NCBI GenBank assembly: GCA_040751775.1
Contig: JBFMGD010000024.1
Coordinates: 1-41,050 of the forward strand
DNA length: 41,050 nucleotides
DNA from: JBFMGD01 sp040751775
GTDB taxonomy: Bacteria; Bacillota; Dethiobacteria; DTU022
Direction of reading: 5' to 3'
The notes below the pieces were generated by a model. It searched no databases, was not told the DNA's origin, and saw only the letters and a program-made list of their open reading frames with translations. Every line of letters begins with the position of its first letter. Within the stretch, counting starts at the first letter, position 1. The position numbers and the translations under genes were made by a program. This document shows, piece by piece, positions 32,830 to 41,050 of this stretch.

Positions 32830-33471
32830 ATGGAACGGATGATGTTGGAAGCGGAAGTTCGGCCGGTTATGTCCAAGGGACAGCTCAATCAGATCAGGCT
32901 GGAAGACAAGGTGCCGGCGGTTTTATACGGTAGGGGTAAGGAGTCCCAGCCCCTGGTAGTGGAAGGGCGGCTTCTCCGGCAGGTGCTTATCTCAGGCGGG
33001 AGCAACGTTTTAATTGATTTAAAGGTTAAAGATAAAGGTAAAAAAGCCAAGCAGGAAACCGTTATGTTTAAGGAGATCGAGAGGCACATTTTCCACAAAG
33101 ATCGGGTAACACACGTTGATTTTATCCGCATATCCATGACTGATAAGATTGAAGTTGCGGTGCAGCTGATCTTTGCTGGGGAACCGGTCGGTGTCAGGGA
33201 GGGCGGGGTTTTGCAGATCCTGCTGCGTGAAGTTGCGGTGAAGTGCTTACCGGCGGATATCCCTGAATCAATGGAAATAGACCTTTCCGCTCTCTCTATC
33301 GGCGATAGCATTAGCGTCGGCAGTCTGGCTTTACCCGCGGATGTTGAGCTGATTACCGATCCGGAGGAGTCGCTGGCCCAGGTTCTGGTTCCGATACAGG
33401 AAGAAAAGCCTGCTGGCGAAGCGGAAGCGGAACAGGCGGAAGCCTCCGCTCAGGATAAAGAGGAAGCCTAA
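32830..33471 (+). CDS. ctc: 50S ribosomal protein L25/general stress protein Ctc
   Basis: Binds 5S rRNA. The 213-residue protein is the long TL5/CTC form: an L25 domain (about 1-95; KVPAVLYGRGKESQPLVV) and the C-terminal beta domain (about 96-190; HVDFIRISMTDKIEVAVQL), plus an acidic tail rich in Glu and Ala. RBS AAGGAGG precedes the ATG. Order prs-ctc-pth as in Bacillus. Confidence 0.95.
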   Translation: MERMMLEAEVRPVMSKGQLNQIRLEDKVPAVLYGRGKESQPLVVEGRLLRQVLISGGSNVLIDLKVKDKGKKAKQETVMFKEIERHIFHKDRVTHVDFIRISMTDKIEVAVQLIFAGEPVGVREGGVLQILLREVAVKCLPADIPESMEIDLSALSIGDSISVGSLALPADVELITDPEESLAQVLVPIQEEKPAGEAEAEQAEASAQDKEEA

Positions 33472-33489
33472 CGGGTTGGGAGGATTGGC

Positions 33490-34062
33490 ATGTACGCGAT
33501 TATCGGCCTGGGCAACCCCGGCAAAGAATATACCGGATCCAGGCATAATCTCGGTTTTCGCGTAATCGAGACTCTTGCCGTATCTCTTTCGGCCAATCGT
33601 CCGTCTCGCCACCGTTGGTCTATCTATACTGTCGTCCGGATCGGTTCCGAAAAAGCGGTTCTGGCGCAGCCGATGACCTACATGAATCGCAGCGGCCGGG
33701 CGGTGGATGAGTTGTTTCACCTTTACCCGCTCCAACCTGAGCAGCTGGTACTGATTTATGACGACCTCGATTTGCCTCCCGGTTCGCTGCGCCTGCGCCA
33801 GGGAGGGGGCAGCGGCGGGCACCGCGGTGTGCAATCGGTGATTGAACATTTGGGCAGCGCTTCTTTCATCAGGCTGCGGCTCGGTATCGGTCGGCCGCCG
33901 TCCGGTTTAGCCGGCGCGGATTATGTTTTACAGAAACCATCGCCGGAAGATAAACCGCTGCTTGAGCAGGCGGTCGATCAGGCTGTTGAAGCCGTTATAA
34001 CCTTAGTCCGCCTCGGTTTGGATGCGGCGATGAACCGGTTTAACCGGTCCTTGCAAATTTAA
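33490..34062 (+). CDS. pth: peptidyl-tRNA hydrolase
   Basis: Recycles peptidyl-tRNA. The 190-residue protein has IIGLGNPGKEYTGSRHNLGF with the catalytic His (HN) and MTYMNRSGRAV. Also present are IYDDLDLPPGSLRLR with the catalytic Asp, and GGGSGGHRGVQSVIEHLG. RBS GGGAGG precedes the ATG. It lies 18 bases after ctc. The T-box promoter for the aromatic operon begins inside its last codons. Confidence 0.96.
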   Translation: MYAIIGLGNPGKEYTGSRHNLGFRVIETLAVSLSANRPSRHRWSIYTVVRIGSEKAVLAQPMTYMNRSGRAVDELFHLYPLQPEQLVLIYDDLDLPPGSLRLRQGGGSGGHRGVQSVIEHLGSASFIRLRLGIGRPPSGLAGADYVLQKPSPEDKPLLEQAVDQAVEAVITLVRLGLDAAMNRFNRSLQI

Positions 34063-34079
34063 ATTAACTGTGGTAATAT
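34051..34079 (+). promoter_or_regulatory. sigma-A promoter of the aroF-pheA T-box leader
   Basis: TTGCAA (34051-34056), inside the end of pth, and TAATAT (34074-34079) are separated by 17 bases. Transcription would start near 34086 and produce a leader of about 355 bases. Confidence 0.7.
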
Positions 34080-34085
34080 CGATCT

Positions 34086-34410
34086 AATCATATTACTAAT
34101 CTAAAGATAAAGGCGATGCAGGAGGAAAGTAGATTGGGTGTGCTGTTCCAGAAGAGAGGGCAGGCCTAGGCTGAAAGCAGGCTCGAACAGAACCCGGTTG
34201 AAGTTCCCTCCGAAGCTGTCCGCTGAAAACCCTTTATTTAAGTAAGGGATAAGTAGGCGTTACCGGGTCTTTCCCGTTACAGAAAGAAGGTATCGGTTTG
34301 GTTACGGTTACATGGATACCGAGCCCGTACCTGAGCAAGAGGATATTTTATCAATTTGGGTGGTACCGCGGATAGCTCTATCCGTCCCTTCAGGGGCGGA
34401 TATTTTATTT
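34086..34410 (+). promoter_or_regulatory. T-box leader, probably Phe-specific
   Basis: The leader senses uncharged tRNA and decides between terminator and antiterminator. The T-box core AATTTGGGTGGTACCGCG is at 34353-34370 (TGGT pairs with the tRNA 3' ACCA). Stem I is visible: GGAGG with CCTCC at the base, TTGGGT with ACCC, CTGTTC with GAACAG, and the AGTA/GAA loop-E motif. The triplet one base after GAA is TTC (34204-34206), a Phe codon. This fits the genes downstream, although the base after it is C instead of the usual A. The terminator is ATCCGTCCC/GGGGCGGAT (34380-34401) with a T-rich tail to 34410. Confidence 0.88.
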
Positions 34411-34441
34411 GCCGCGTTAATACAGAAAAGGAGTGATTGGA

Positions 34442-35494
34442 TTGATTATTGTCATGAAACACTCTGCCGGCCCGGCAGAGATAGCGCAGGTGGAGGCGGA
34501 TTTAATTAAAATTGGATTTGCGCCGCATCGGATCCAGGGCGTTGAACGGGTAGTGATCGGTGCTGTTGGAGAGCAAAAACTGCCATTCCCGCTTGGTCTG
34601 GAGATATTACCGGGAGTGGAAAAGGTAGTGCCGATTACCGCTCCCTACAAGTTGGTCAGCCGTCAGGTAATTGTTGAAGACAGCATTATTCAGATCGATG
34701 ATCTGAGTATCGGCGGCGCCGACCTCGTAATTATGGCCGGCCCTTGTGCCGTGGAAAGTGAAAAACAGTTGCTGACCATCGCCCGGCGGGTTAAAGAGGG
34801 TGGTGCTCAGGTGCTGCGCGGCGGCGCCTTCAAACCGCGTAGCTCGCCCTATAGTTTTCAGGGGTTGGAACGGGAAGGGTTGTTGCTGTTGGAGCAAGCC
34901 CGCCTGGAAACCGGTTTAAAAGTAGTGACTGAAGTACTGAACCCTCAGGATGTGGAGCTGGTAGCCCGTTACGCGGATATTATTCAGGTAGGTGCGCGTA
35001 ATATGCAAAACTACTCCCTGCTGCGTGAATTGGGGCGTAGTGATAAACCGGTGCTGTTGAAGCGGGGGTTGGCGGCGACGGTGGAAGAATGGTTAATGGC
35101 CGCCGAATATATCCTCGCAGAAAAGAACTACCGGGTTATTCTCTGCGAAAGAGGTATTCGTACTTTTGAGACCTCCACACGCAGTACGCTTGACATCAGC
35201 GCTATCGCACAGGTGAAGCAGCTCAGCCATCTGCCGGTAATTGCAGATCCCTGCCACTCCGGAGGGAGTTGGCGCCTGGCTCTGCCTCTGGCCCAGGCCG
35301 CTGTAGCCGCCGGAGCTGATGGTTTGTTGGTTGAAGTGCATCACAGCCCATCGGAAGCACTCTGTGACGGCCCCCAGTCTCTGACACCGGAAAACTTTAG
35401 CAGGCTGGTTGAAGGAGTCGCCCGGGTTGCCGGCGCTGTCGATCGTAAATATTCTCCGGTTGCCGGCGCTGGTCTGGAGAAAGGGGGAGTATAA
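34442..35494 (+). CDS. aroF: 3-deoxy-7-phosphoheptulonate (DAHP) synthase
   Basis: First step of aromatic amino acid synthesis: PEP plus erythrose-4-phosphate. The 350-residue protein has an N-terminal ferredoxin-like regulatory domain (about 1-70) and a KDPGal/AroA-beta type barrel. Barrel motifs include MAGPCAVES, LRGGAFKPRSSPYSFQGL, QVGARNMQNYSLL, and DPCHSGG. TTG 34442 is chosen because AAAAGGAG (34426-34433) is 8 bases upstream. Its T-box leader suggests control by phenylalanine charging. pheA follows after 2 bases. Confidence 0.94.
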   Translation: MIIVMKHSAGPAEIAQVEADLIKIGFAPHRIQGVERVVIGAVGEQKLPFPLGLEILPGVEKVVPITAPYKLVSRQVIVEDSIIQIDDLSIGGADLVIMAGPCAVESEKQLLTIARRVKEGGAQVLRGGAFKPRSSPYSFQGLEREGLLLLEQARLETGLKVVTEVLNPQDVELVARYADIIQVGARNMQNYSLLRELGRSDKPVLLKRGLAATVEEWLMAAEYILAEKNYRVILCERGIRTFETSTRSTLDISAIAQVKQLSHLPVIADPCHSGGSWRLALPLAQAAVAAGADGLLVEVHHSPSEALCDGPQSLTPENFSRLVEGVARVAGAVDRKYSPVAGAGLEKGGV

Positions 35495-35496
35495 GC

Positions 35497-36330
35497 ATGG
35501 ACGGTAAACTAGGCTACCTGGGGCCCGCGGGCACTTTCTCGGAAGAAGCCGCTCTCCTGTACAATCGAACACACAATTTTGAGTTAATTGAGCGGCCGAC
35601 CGTGGCCCAGGTAATGGAAGGAGTGGCCGCGGGTTCGCTGGAGCAAGGTGTAGTTCCTTTGGAGAATTCCCTGGAAGGCAGTATCTCGATCACTTTGGAC
35701 CTGTTGGTCCAACATAGTGGAATTCAAATTTACCGGGAAATTATTTACCCGGTACGGCAGTGTCTCCTGGTTTTCCCGGGTACCGCTCTAGAGCAGATCA
35801 CCCAGGTTATTTCACACCCTCACGCGCTGGGCCAATGCCGAAACTTCCTGAATACAACTTTGCAGAACGCTGCTTGTCGTTTGGTGGAAAGCACTGCCGC
35901 TGCCGCAGCCATGGTTGCCGCGCTACCCGGCTCGGCGGCGATAGCGCCACGTCGTGCCGCTGCCCTCTTTCACCTGGATTTACTGGTTGAAAATATCCAA
36001 GACAATGATGACAACGTAACCCGCTTCGTTGTTATCGCCCGGCAGGAGCACTCTCCGACCGGGCATGATAAAACCTCTCTCGTCTTAACCGTCCCCGATG
36101 GTCCGGGCAGCCTTTATAGTATATTGGGGTTCTTTGCTCACCGTAAGATTAACCTGACCAGAATTGAATCAAGGCCGGCCAGGCGCAGTCTCGGTGATTG
36201 GTTTTTTTTTATCGACTGCGAAGGGCACCGGTGCGATCCGTCAATGGCGGGGCTTTGGGAAGAACTGGCGAAACAGGTTTCCTTCATCAAGCTGTTGGGC
36301 TCATATCCTTGCGCCAAACGACTGCCTTAG
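35497..36330 (+). CDS. pheA: prephenate dehydratase
   Basis: Converts prephenate to phenylpyruvate. The 277-residue monofunctional enzyme has YLGPAGTFSEEAA at the N-terminus, VPLENSLEGSISITLDLL, and the NDDNVTRFVVI motif with the key TRF. A C-terminal ACT domain (about 190-270; TSLVLTVPDGPGSLYSILGFF and ESRPARR) is the Phe feedback site. Together with aroF it forms a two-gene unit under the T-box. Confidence 0.95.
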   Translation: MDGKLGYLGPAGTFSEEAALLYNRTHNFELIERPTVAQVMEGVAAGSLEQGVVPLENSLEGSISITLDLLVQHSGIQIYREIIYPVRQCLLVFPGTALEQITQVISHPHALGQCRNFLNTTLQNAACRLVESTAAAAAMVAALPGSAAIAPRRAAALFHLDLLVENIQDNDDNVTRFVVIARQEHSPTGHDKTSLVLTVPDGPGSLYSILGFFAHRKINLTRIESRPARRSLGDWFFFIDCEGHRCDPSMAGLWEELAKQVSFIKLLGSYPCAKRLP

Positions 36331-36397
36331 CTGGATAACCGGAACGCCGAAGGGGTAGCATATTAGTACATGAAACAAAATAATATGGTGAAAGAGT

Positions 36398-36634
36398 ATG
36401 AAGGTAACTTATATTTGCGATCGATGCGGTGCAATTATCGGTGTGATCAATCTTAACGACAGTGAACTAACCATGCTGGATATGGATCCGTTGACGGTGG
36501 ATTTACGGGAAGATATAATTAAGTCTACCGAAACAGGAGGTCTTCTAGTTTATTCCATATGTGACAGCTGCGTAGAAACAATGGGCCTCTATGAAAGCGA
36601 TTGGCCGTACCGTAAAGCGCCTGACTACCACTGA
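36398..36634 (+). CDS. fin: anti-sigma-F factor Fin family
   Basis: In B. subtilis Fin (YabK) inhibits sigma-F late in engulfment and helps the switch to sigma-G. The 78-residue protein has two CxxC pairs: C7-x2-C10 (CDRC) and CDSC near residue 57, with a leucine/aspartate-rich middle (MDPLTVDLREDIIKSTETGG). The position between pth and mfd is diagnostic, although aroF-pheA are inserted. The RBS is weak (GGTGAAAGAG). A sigma-F or sigma-G promoter is expected but not identified with confidence. Confidence 0.86.
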   Translation: MKVTYICDRCGAIIGVINLNDSELTMLDMDPLTVDLREDIIKSTETGGLLVYSICDSCVETMGLYESDWPYRKAPDYH

Positions 36635-36714
36635 TTCCATCGACAATTAATTAAGCATGCCGAAAATTATTCTAAATTTTCAAATGCTGAGTATTCGTAC
36701 GCGGAGGGCGATCC

Positions 36715-39700
36715 ATGCTGTTAAAGGATTTATTGAGCTATTGGCCCCGGGATAGACAGTTCTCGGAGCTTGCCGATGTTTCATTCAAGTCCGGTTTTCG
36801 TGCTGCTGTAACCGGTTTGGACAGCAGTGCCCGGATATATTTCCAGGCCGGACTGGCCCATAAACTGCATCGGCCCGCGCTGGTAATCACACCGGATGCG
36901 GTCCGGGCTGAAAAAGTATATGCTGATTTACATGCCTTTTACCCTGCCGGTCAGATAAACCTGCTGCCCTCGCGAGAACTTTTTCAGACCCCTGACGTGC
37001 TCACACACAGTATCGAACAGAGACAGCAGCGCCTTCTCTTCCTGGAATGGCTCAACCAGGGAGGCGAAGGCTTTTTTGTGGCGCCTTTTACCGCGGTTAT
37101 TTCAAAAATGGTTCCACCGGATTTATGGCGCTCGCTCATCCTGGAAATTAGCCTCGAACAAAAGGCCGATCGGGATAACCTGCTCATGCGGTTAATTGAA
37201 ATGGGTTACGAACGGGTACCTTTGATCGAGGGTAAAGGTCAGTGCAGCGGCCGTGGGGATATCATTGATGTTTACCCCTTCGGCCGCGAACAGCCTTTGC
37301 GGATTGTCCTGTTTGAGGATACAGTCGAATCGATCCGGCTATTTGATCCCCAGTCCCAGCGTTCCGCAGAATATCTTCAGAGCGCCGGCATTTTACCCGC
37401 TGTCGAACTGCCGCTGCCGGAGCGTTTCTTTAAACGGGGCGAGTCCCGGATGCGGCACGATACAGAGCAAGCGGTGGCGGGTTTACGCCGGAGCGGCGAA
37501 GCCGTTACCGCCTCCCGGTTGAAAGCGAGTGTAGAGATGCACCTGGAACGACTGGCCCGGCCGGGCGGATTGGATTTCATTCCGGGCTATTTCTCGTATT
37601 TTTTCGGATCCGGCGCGGCGTTAATCGATTACTTGCCGCCGGAATTTATAGTATATCTTGACGACCCAATGTCGATGTTGGAAAAAAGCGCGGTCTTGCG
37701 CCGTGAACTGGCTGAGCACCATGGAAACCTCTATCTGCAAGGTGAGCTTTTACAAGGCCGGCTTGATCCGCTTTGGGATGAAAAAGAGCTTTTTGCCAGG
37801 GCACCCTGCGCTGTTGTAGCCTGTAACTCTTTCCCCGGTTTGGCCGGTTGGCTGGACCCCCAGTGTGAAGTGCAAATAGAGTCAAAAAGTGTTTTTTCCT
37901 ATCACGGCCAATGGGACCTGTTGGAGAATGATTTTAATAACTGGCGGAGGCAAGGTTACCGGGTTTGTTTTTTAGCCGGTAGCCTGGAAAGAGGAACAGG
38001 TCTCCTGAAAAGCTTGCAGGAGTATGGTCTGCCTGTAAGCGGCGTTCCGGGCCGCCCCTGGGAGGATAACCCAACCGCGCCGGTACAGTTGGTTGCCACA
38101 AGCCTGGAAGAGGGCTTTATTATGCCCGGCATAGGCATGGTTGTTGTAACCGAACATAACCTGGTGCCGCGGCGGCGTAAAAAAAAGCGTTTATCGCATA
38201 AAGATGGTATCACACTCAGGGATTACCGGGATCTGTCCGTAGGGGACTATGTCGTTCATGAACAGCATGGTATCGGCAAATACCTGGGTGTTAAAACCAT
38301 GGAGATTAAAGGGATTCAACGCGATTACCTCCTGATCAAGTACAGCGGAACCGATAAACTTTATATTCCAGCGGATCAAATTGAATTAATCCAAAAATTT
38401 GCCGGCTCAGAAGGACGCCCGCCCCGGTTACATAGTCTCGGTAGCGGTGAATGGCACCGGCTCAAGAGCAAGGTTAAATCTTCAATCCAGGAAATGGCCG
38501 GCGAACTGTTGTCCTTGTATGCGGCGCGGCAAGCCGTGGGGGGATATTCTTTTGGGCCGGATCACCCCTGGCAACTTGAATTTGAAGCCCGCTTCCCTTA
38601 TGAAGAAACTCCGGATCAGCTTCAGGCGATCGCCGAAGTGAAAGCGGACATGGAAAAAAGTCATCCTATGGACCGCCTGATCTGCGGTGACGTAGGTTAT
38701 GGAAAGACAGAGGTGGCTTTACGAGCCGCGTTTAAAGCGGCCATGGAAGGAAAACAGGTGGCGCTTCTTGTACCGACGACCATACTGGCCCAGCAGCATT
38801 ATCGTACCTTCCAGGAGCGTTTTGCCGAATTTCCATTGCAAATAGCCCAACTAAGCCGGTTTGTATCGCCGCTTCGCCAGAAAGAAATCATCGCCGATTT
38901 GGCCCGCGGGCGAATCGATATCATTATCGGTACGCATCGCTTGCTTTCCCGAGACATCCGTTTCCACGATCTCGGCATGCTGATTATCGATGAAGAACAG
39001 CGCTTTGGGGTCCGGCACAAGGAAAGGCTCAAACAACTCCGCCTGGATGTGGATGTTTTGGCGATGACAGCTACGCCCATTCCGAGAACCCTTCATCTAT
39101 CCCTGGTCGGGGCGAGAGACTTGAGCGTGATCGAAACTCCACCCGAAGACCGTTACCCTGTGCAAACCTACGTGGCCGAATATTCAGAGCTTCTGGTTAA
39201 AGAGGTTATTCAGCGGGAGTTGAGTCGGCAGGGTCAGGTCTATTTTGTGTTTAACCGGGTTGATGGAATCAAAGCCATAGCCAAGAACATCCAGGCGCTG
39301 TTCCCAGGCGTCCCAGTAGCTGTGGGACACGGGCAAATGCCGGAGGCCGACCTGGAAAGGACGATGAGTGAATTCCTTGATGGGAGATACAAGATCTTGA
39401 TCAGCACGACTATTATCGAGGCGGGTCTCGATATCCCGAACGTAAACACATTAATTATCTATGACGCCGATAAGTTTGGCCTGGCCCAGCTTTACCAGAT
39501 CAGGGGCCGGGTCGGTCGTTCCAATCGGGTCGCTTATGCTTACCTAACCTATCGCAAAGAGAAGATTATCTCTGAAACGGCGAGAAAGCGGCTCCAAGCG
39601 ATCAAAGAGTTTACCGAGTTGGGGTCCGGCTTTAAAGTAGCCTTGCGTGACCTGGAGATACGGGGCGCCGGTAATATTCTCGGCGCGGAGCAGCATGGCC

Positions 39701-40287
39701 ATGTAACAGCAGTGGGATTTGATTTTTACTGCCGCCTGTTGGAACAGGCTGTAGCCGGGCTTAAGAATGAGAAGCGTGAGGAAAAACCGGCACCCAGGTT
39801 GGACCTGGAGGTAGATGCCTATATCCCGGCTTCTTATATCACCAGCCAGGATCAAAAAATTGATTTTTACTATCGGATCTATACGAGTAATGTTGAAGAA
39901 GATTTATCTGAGATTGAAGTAGAGATGCGGGACCGCTACGGTACTCCGCCACCGGCCGTACTCAACTTGTTGAGTGTTGCCAACCTGCGCGTTCTGGCTC
40001 AGGAGTTGGGGGTGGAACTGATTGAACAAAAGGGCAGCCTAATATTGATTAAATTCGATGCGGCTCAAAAGTTCGAGAGCCGTACCCTGTGGCCTTTGCT
40101 CAATTCGACCGGGGTGAAGGTTACGCTGGGTACGGGCTCCAAAATTTCTCTGAAACTAAAAACAGAAGATAAGCCTAGCCTGGTTATGCCCGAACTAATC
40201 CAACTGTTAAAAAAGCTGTCCGGTTTGAAATCTGAAGAACGGCCGTTCGACCCTGGCATAATCGCGAAAGGGGGTGAACAGAAATGA
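36715..40287 (+). CDS. mfd: transcription-repair coupling factor
   Basis: Removes stalled RNA polymerase at lesions and recruits UvrA. The 1190-residue protein has the UvrB-like N-terminal region, then the RNA polymerase-interacting CarD-like domain (about 500-565; GDYVVHEQHGIGKYLGV). The RecG-like translocase follows, with Walker A GDVGYGKTEVALRAA near 657 and DEEQ at 759-762. The TRCF C-terminal domain completes it. The length is normal. RBS GGAGGG lies a few bases upstream of the ATG. Its stop overlaps the next start by 4 bases. Confidence 0.97.
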   Translation: MLLKDLLSYWPRDRQFSELADVSFKSGFRAAVTGLDSSARIYFQAGLAHKLHRPALVITPDAVRAEKVYADLHAFYPAGQINLLPSRELFQTPDVLTHSIEQRQQRLLFLEWLNQGGEGFFVAPFTAVISKMVPPDLWRSLILEISLEQKADRDNLLMRLIEMGYERVPLIEGKGQCSGRGDIIDVYPFGREQPLRIVLFEDTVESIRLFDPQSQRSAEYLQSAGILPAVELPLPERFFKRGESRMRHDTEQAVAGLRRSGEAVTASRLKASVEMHLERLARPGGLDFIPGYFSYFFGSGAALIDYLPPEFIVYLDDPMSMLEKSAVLRRELAEHHGNLYLQGELLQGRLDPLWDEKELFARAPCAVVACNSFPGLAGWLDPQCEVQIESKSVFSYHGQWDLLENDFNNWRRQGYRVCFLAGSLERGTGLLKSLQEYGLPVSGVPGRPWEDNPTAPVQLVATSLEEGFIMPGIGMVVVTEHNLVPRRRKKKRLSHKDGITLRDYRDLSVGDYVVHEQHGIGKYLGVKTMEIKGIQRDYLLIKYSGTDKLYIPADQIELIQKFAGSEGRPPRLHSLGSGEWHRLKSKVKSSIQEMAGELLSLYAARQAVGGYSFGPDHPWQLEFEARFPYEETPDQLQAIAEVKADMEKSHPMDRLICGDVGYGKTEVALRAAFKAAMEGKQVALLVPTTILAQQHYRTFQERFAEFPLQIAQLSRFVSPLRQKEIIADLARGRIDIIIGTHRLLSRDIRFHDLGMLIIDEEQRFGVRHKERLKQLRLDVDVLAMTATPIPRTLHLSLVGARDLSVIETPPEDRYPVQTYVAEYSELLVKEVIQRELSRQGQVYFVFNRVDGIKAIAKNIQALFPGVPVAVGHGQMPEADLERTMSEFLDGRYKILISTTIIEAGLDIPNVNTLIIYDADKFGLAQLYQIRGRVGRSNRVAYAYLTYRKEKIISETARKRLQAIKEFTELGSGFKVALRDLEIRGAGNILGAEQHGHVTAVGFDFYCRLLEQAVAGLKNEKREEKPAPRLDLEVDAYIPASYITSQDQKIDFYYRIYTSNVEEDLSEIEVEMRDRYGTPPPAVLNLLSVANLRVLAQELGVELIEQKGSLILIKFDAAQKFESRTLWPLLNSTGVKVTLGTGSKISLKLKTEDKPSLVMPELIQLLKKLSGLKSEERPFDPGIIAKGGEQK

Positions 40288-41050
40288 ACATATTGAAGTG
40301 GAAAGCGCTCTTCTTGCTTGTCCTGGCTGTTCCCCTTTTCTACCTTGGAACCGGTTGTACCGCTCAGGATTCAACTGTAGCCGTGGTCAATAATCGAACA
40401 ATTTCCCGGCAGCAGCTGGACCGCTTCATCAATGTGATGCGATTGTGTAACCCGGATCTTGATCAGGTGCTGGTGATGGAACAAGAGGGGGGAAGGCGGC
40501 AAGTTGAGCTGGAATTTCTCCAGATACTAATTGATATCGAGCTGGTCAGACAAGCAATAGAAAAAGCGGCTGTTGCCGTGGAGCCGGAATTGGTGGCACT
40601 GAAAACCGATCAACTGCTGGATGAACTGGCTGTCGTCCATTATAGCGGTTCCCGGGAACAGTTGGACCGGCGTTGCAAGCAACTTGATCTTTCCGCGGCG
40701 GATCTGCAGGTGATACCGGCTTATGAATTGCAACTGCAGAAGCTTTTTGATCATATCACCGCTACAATTACGGAAACGGATTTGCGCTTATTTGTTGAAG
40801 AGAATCCTGAGATGTTGATTCAAGGTGCCGCTTTGCAGGTTTACCGGCTTTCTTTTATGGATGAACAATCTGCGCGCCGGTCCCTGCTTCTGCTTCAGCA
40901 GGATCAGTCAGTAGAGGCATCAATTATGCTGCTGCAGGATGAGTACCCGGGTATGAGCGCCGAGGCTTTAGGCTGGATTACCGCCGATGATCCGTTTATT
41001 GATGCTGCTGTAAAAGATCGACTATTCAGCCTTCCCGACGGTGTAAGAGG
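40284..41050 (+). CDS. lipoprotein peptidylprolyl isomerase/SurA-N-like protein (partial)
   Basis: At least 255 residues, cut by the right edge. The N-terminus has a basic start (MNILKWK), a hydrophobic core and a lipobox-like GTGC at about residues 22-25, so a lipoprotein is likely. VAVVNNRTISRQQLDRFINV is typical of SurA/PrsA N-terminal domains, and a parvulin-like segment may begin near LQVYRLSFMD. It would help fold exported proteins, like PrsA. The ATG overlaps the mfd stop (ATGA), so translation is coupled. The prolyl isomerase domain itself is not complete in the window. Confidence 0.8.
   Translation, partial: MNILKWKALFLLVLAVPLFYLGTGCTAQDSTVAVVNNRTISRQQLDRFINVMRLCNPDLDQVLVMEQEGGRRQVELEFLQILIDIELVRQAIEKAAVAVEPELVALKTDQLLDELAVVHYSGSREQLDRRCKQLDLSAADLQVIPAYELQLQKLFDHITATITETDLRLFVEENPEMLIQGAALQVYRLSFMDEQSARRSLLLLQQDQSVEASIMLLQDEYPGMSAEALGWITADDPFIDAAVKDRLFSLPDGVR

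Noticed and set aside
36340..36397. Sigma-F or sigma-G promoter for fin
   Set aside because: GCATA and CAAAATA words exist, but the spacing of 13 bases is too short.
1..41050. CRISPR array, prophage or defence island
   Set aside because: No regularly spaced repeats, integrase, phage structural gene or restriction/toxin pair was seen on either strand.

Overview
The window is a chromosomal segment of an anaerobic, endospore-forming Firmicute, most likely of the Desulfotomaculum/Pelotomaculum (Peptococcaceae-like) kind. Three things point there. The gene order follows the Bacillus subtilis dnaX-to-mfd region. Sporulation genes are present (bofA, abrB, sspF, spoVG, fin). There is also a ferredoxin-dependent 2-oxoacid oxidoreductase plus DUF3786 and DUF523 proteins, as found in strict anaerobes. 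TTG and GTG starts behind strong Shine-Dalgarno sites are common. The genus is inferred, not proven.

Left part (1-5700): a tRNA-Ser(GGA) with its own promoter and a large Firmicute SRP RNA precede dnaX-ybaB-recR. The expected neighbours yaaL (DUF2508) and bofA follow, but a MmgE/PrpD-family gene sits between recR and yaaL. dnaX carries an A-AAA-AAG slippery heptamer in frame, which could give a short gamma-like product.

Accessory block (5700-10700): a four-gene 2-oxoacid:ferredoxin oxidoreductase operon (alpha, beta, gamma, ferredoxin), then DUF3786 (minus strand), DUF523 and an alpha/beta hydrolase (minus strand). The ferredoxin and DUF3786 genes seem to lack ordinary start codons; good ribosome binding sites point to AUA or AUU.

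Central part (10700-24500): guaB with a clear sigma-A promoter; yaaO-tmk-holB-yaaT (ricT); abrB on the minus strand; metG-tatD, with a promoter preceded by 11-bp tandem repeats; an rlpA-like gene; an SCP2 gene (minus strand); yabE; ksgA; a DUF458 gene; veg; and a small alpha/beta-type SASP gene (sspF).

Right part (24500-41050): cyanophycinase and cyanophycin synthetase (cphB-cphA) inserted between sspF and ispE; a nucleotidyltransferase; spoVG behind a near-consensus sigma-H promoter; glmU-prs; ctc (L25)-pth; a T-box leader ahead of aroF-pheA; fin; mfd; and the start of a lipoprotein foldase/SurA-like gene cut by the window edge.

Most of the window is a conserved housekeeping and sporulation backbone. 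The interest lies in what has been inserted (PrpD, oxidoreductase block, rlpA/SCP2, cphBA, nucleotidyltransferase, aroF-pheA), what is missing (rnmV, yabG, purR/ridA, yaaQ/yaaR), and several regulatory or recoding signals. I found no phage, complete insertion sequence, CRISPR array or obvious defence system.
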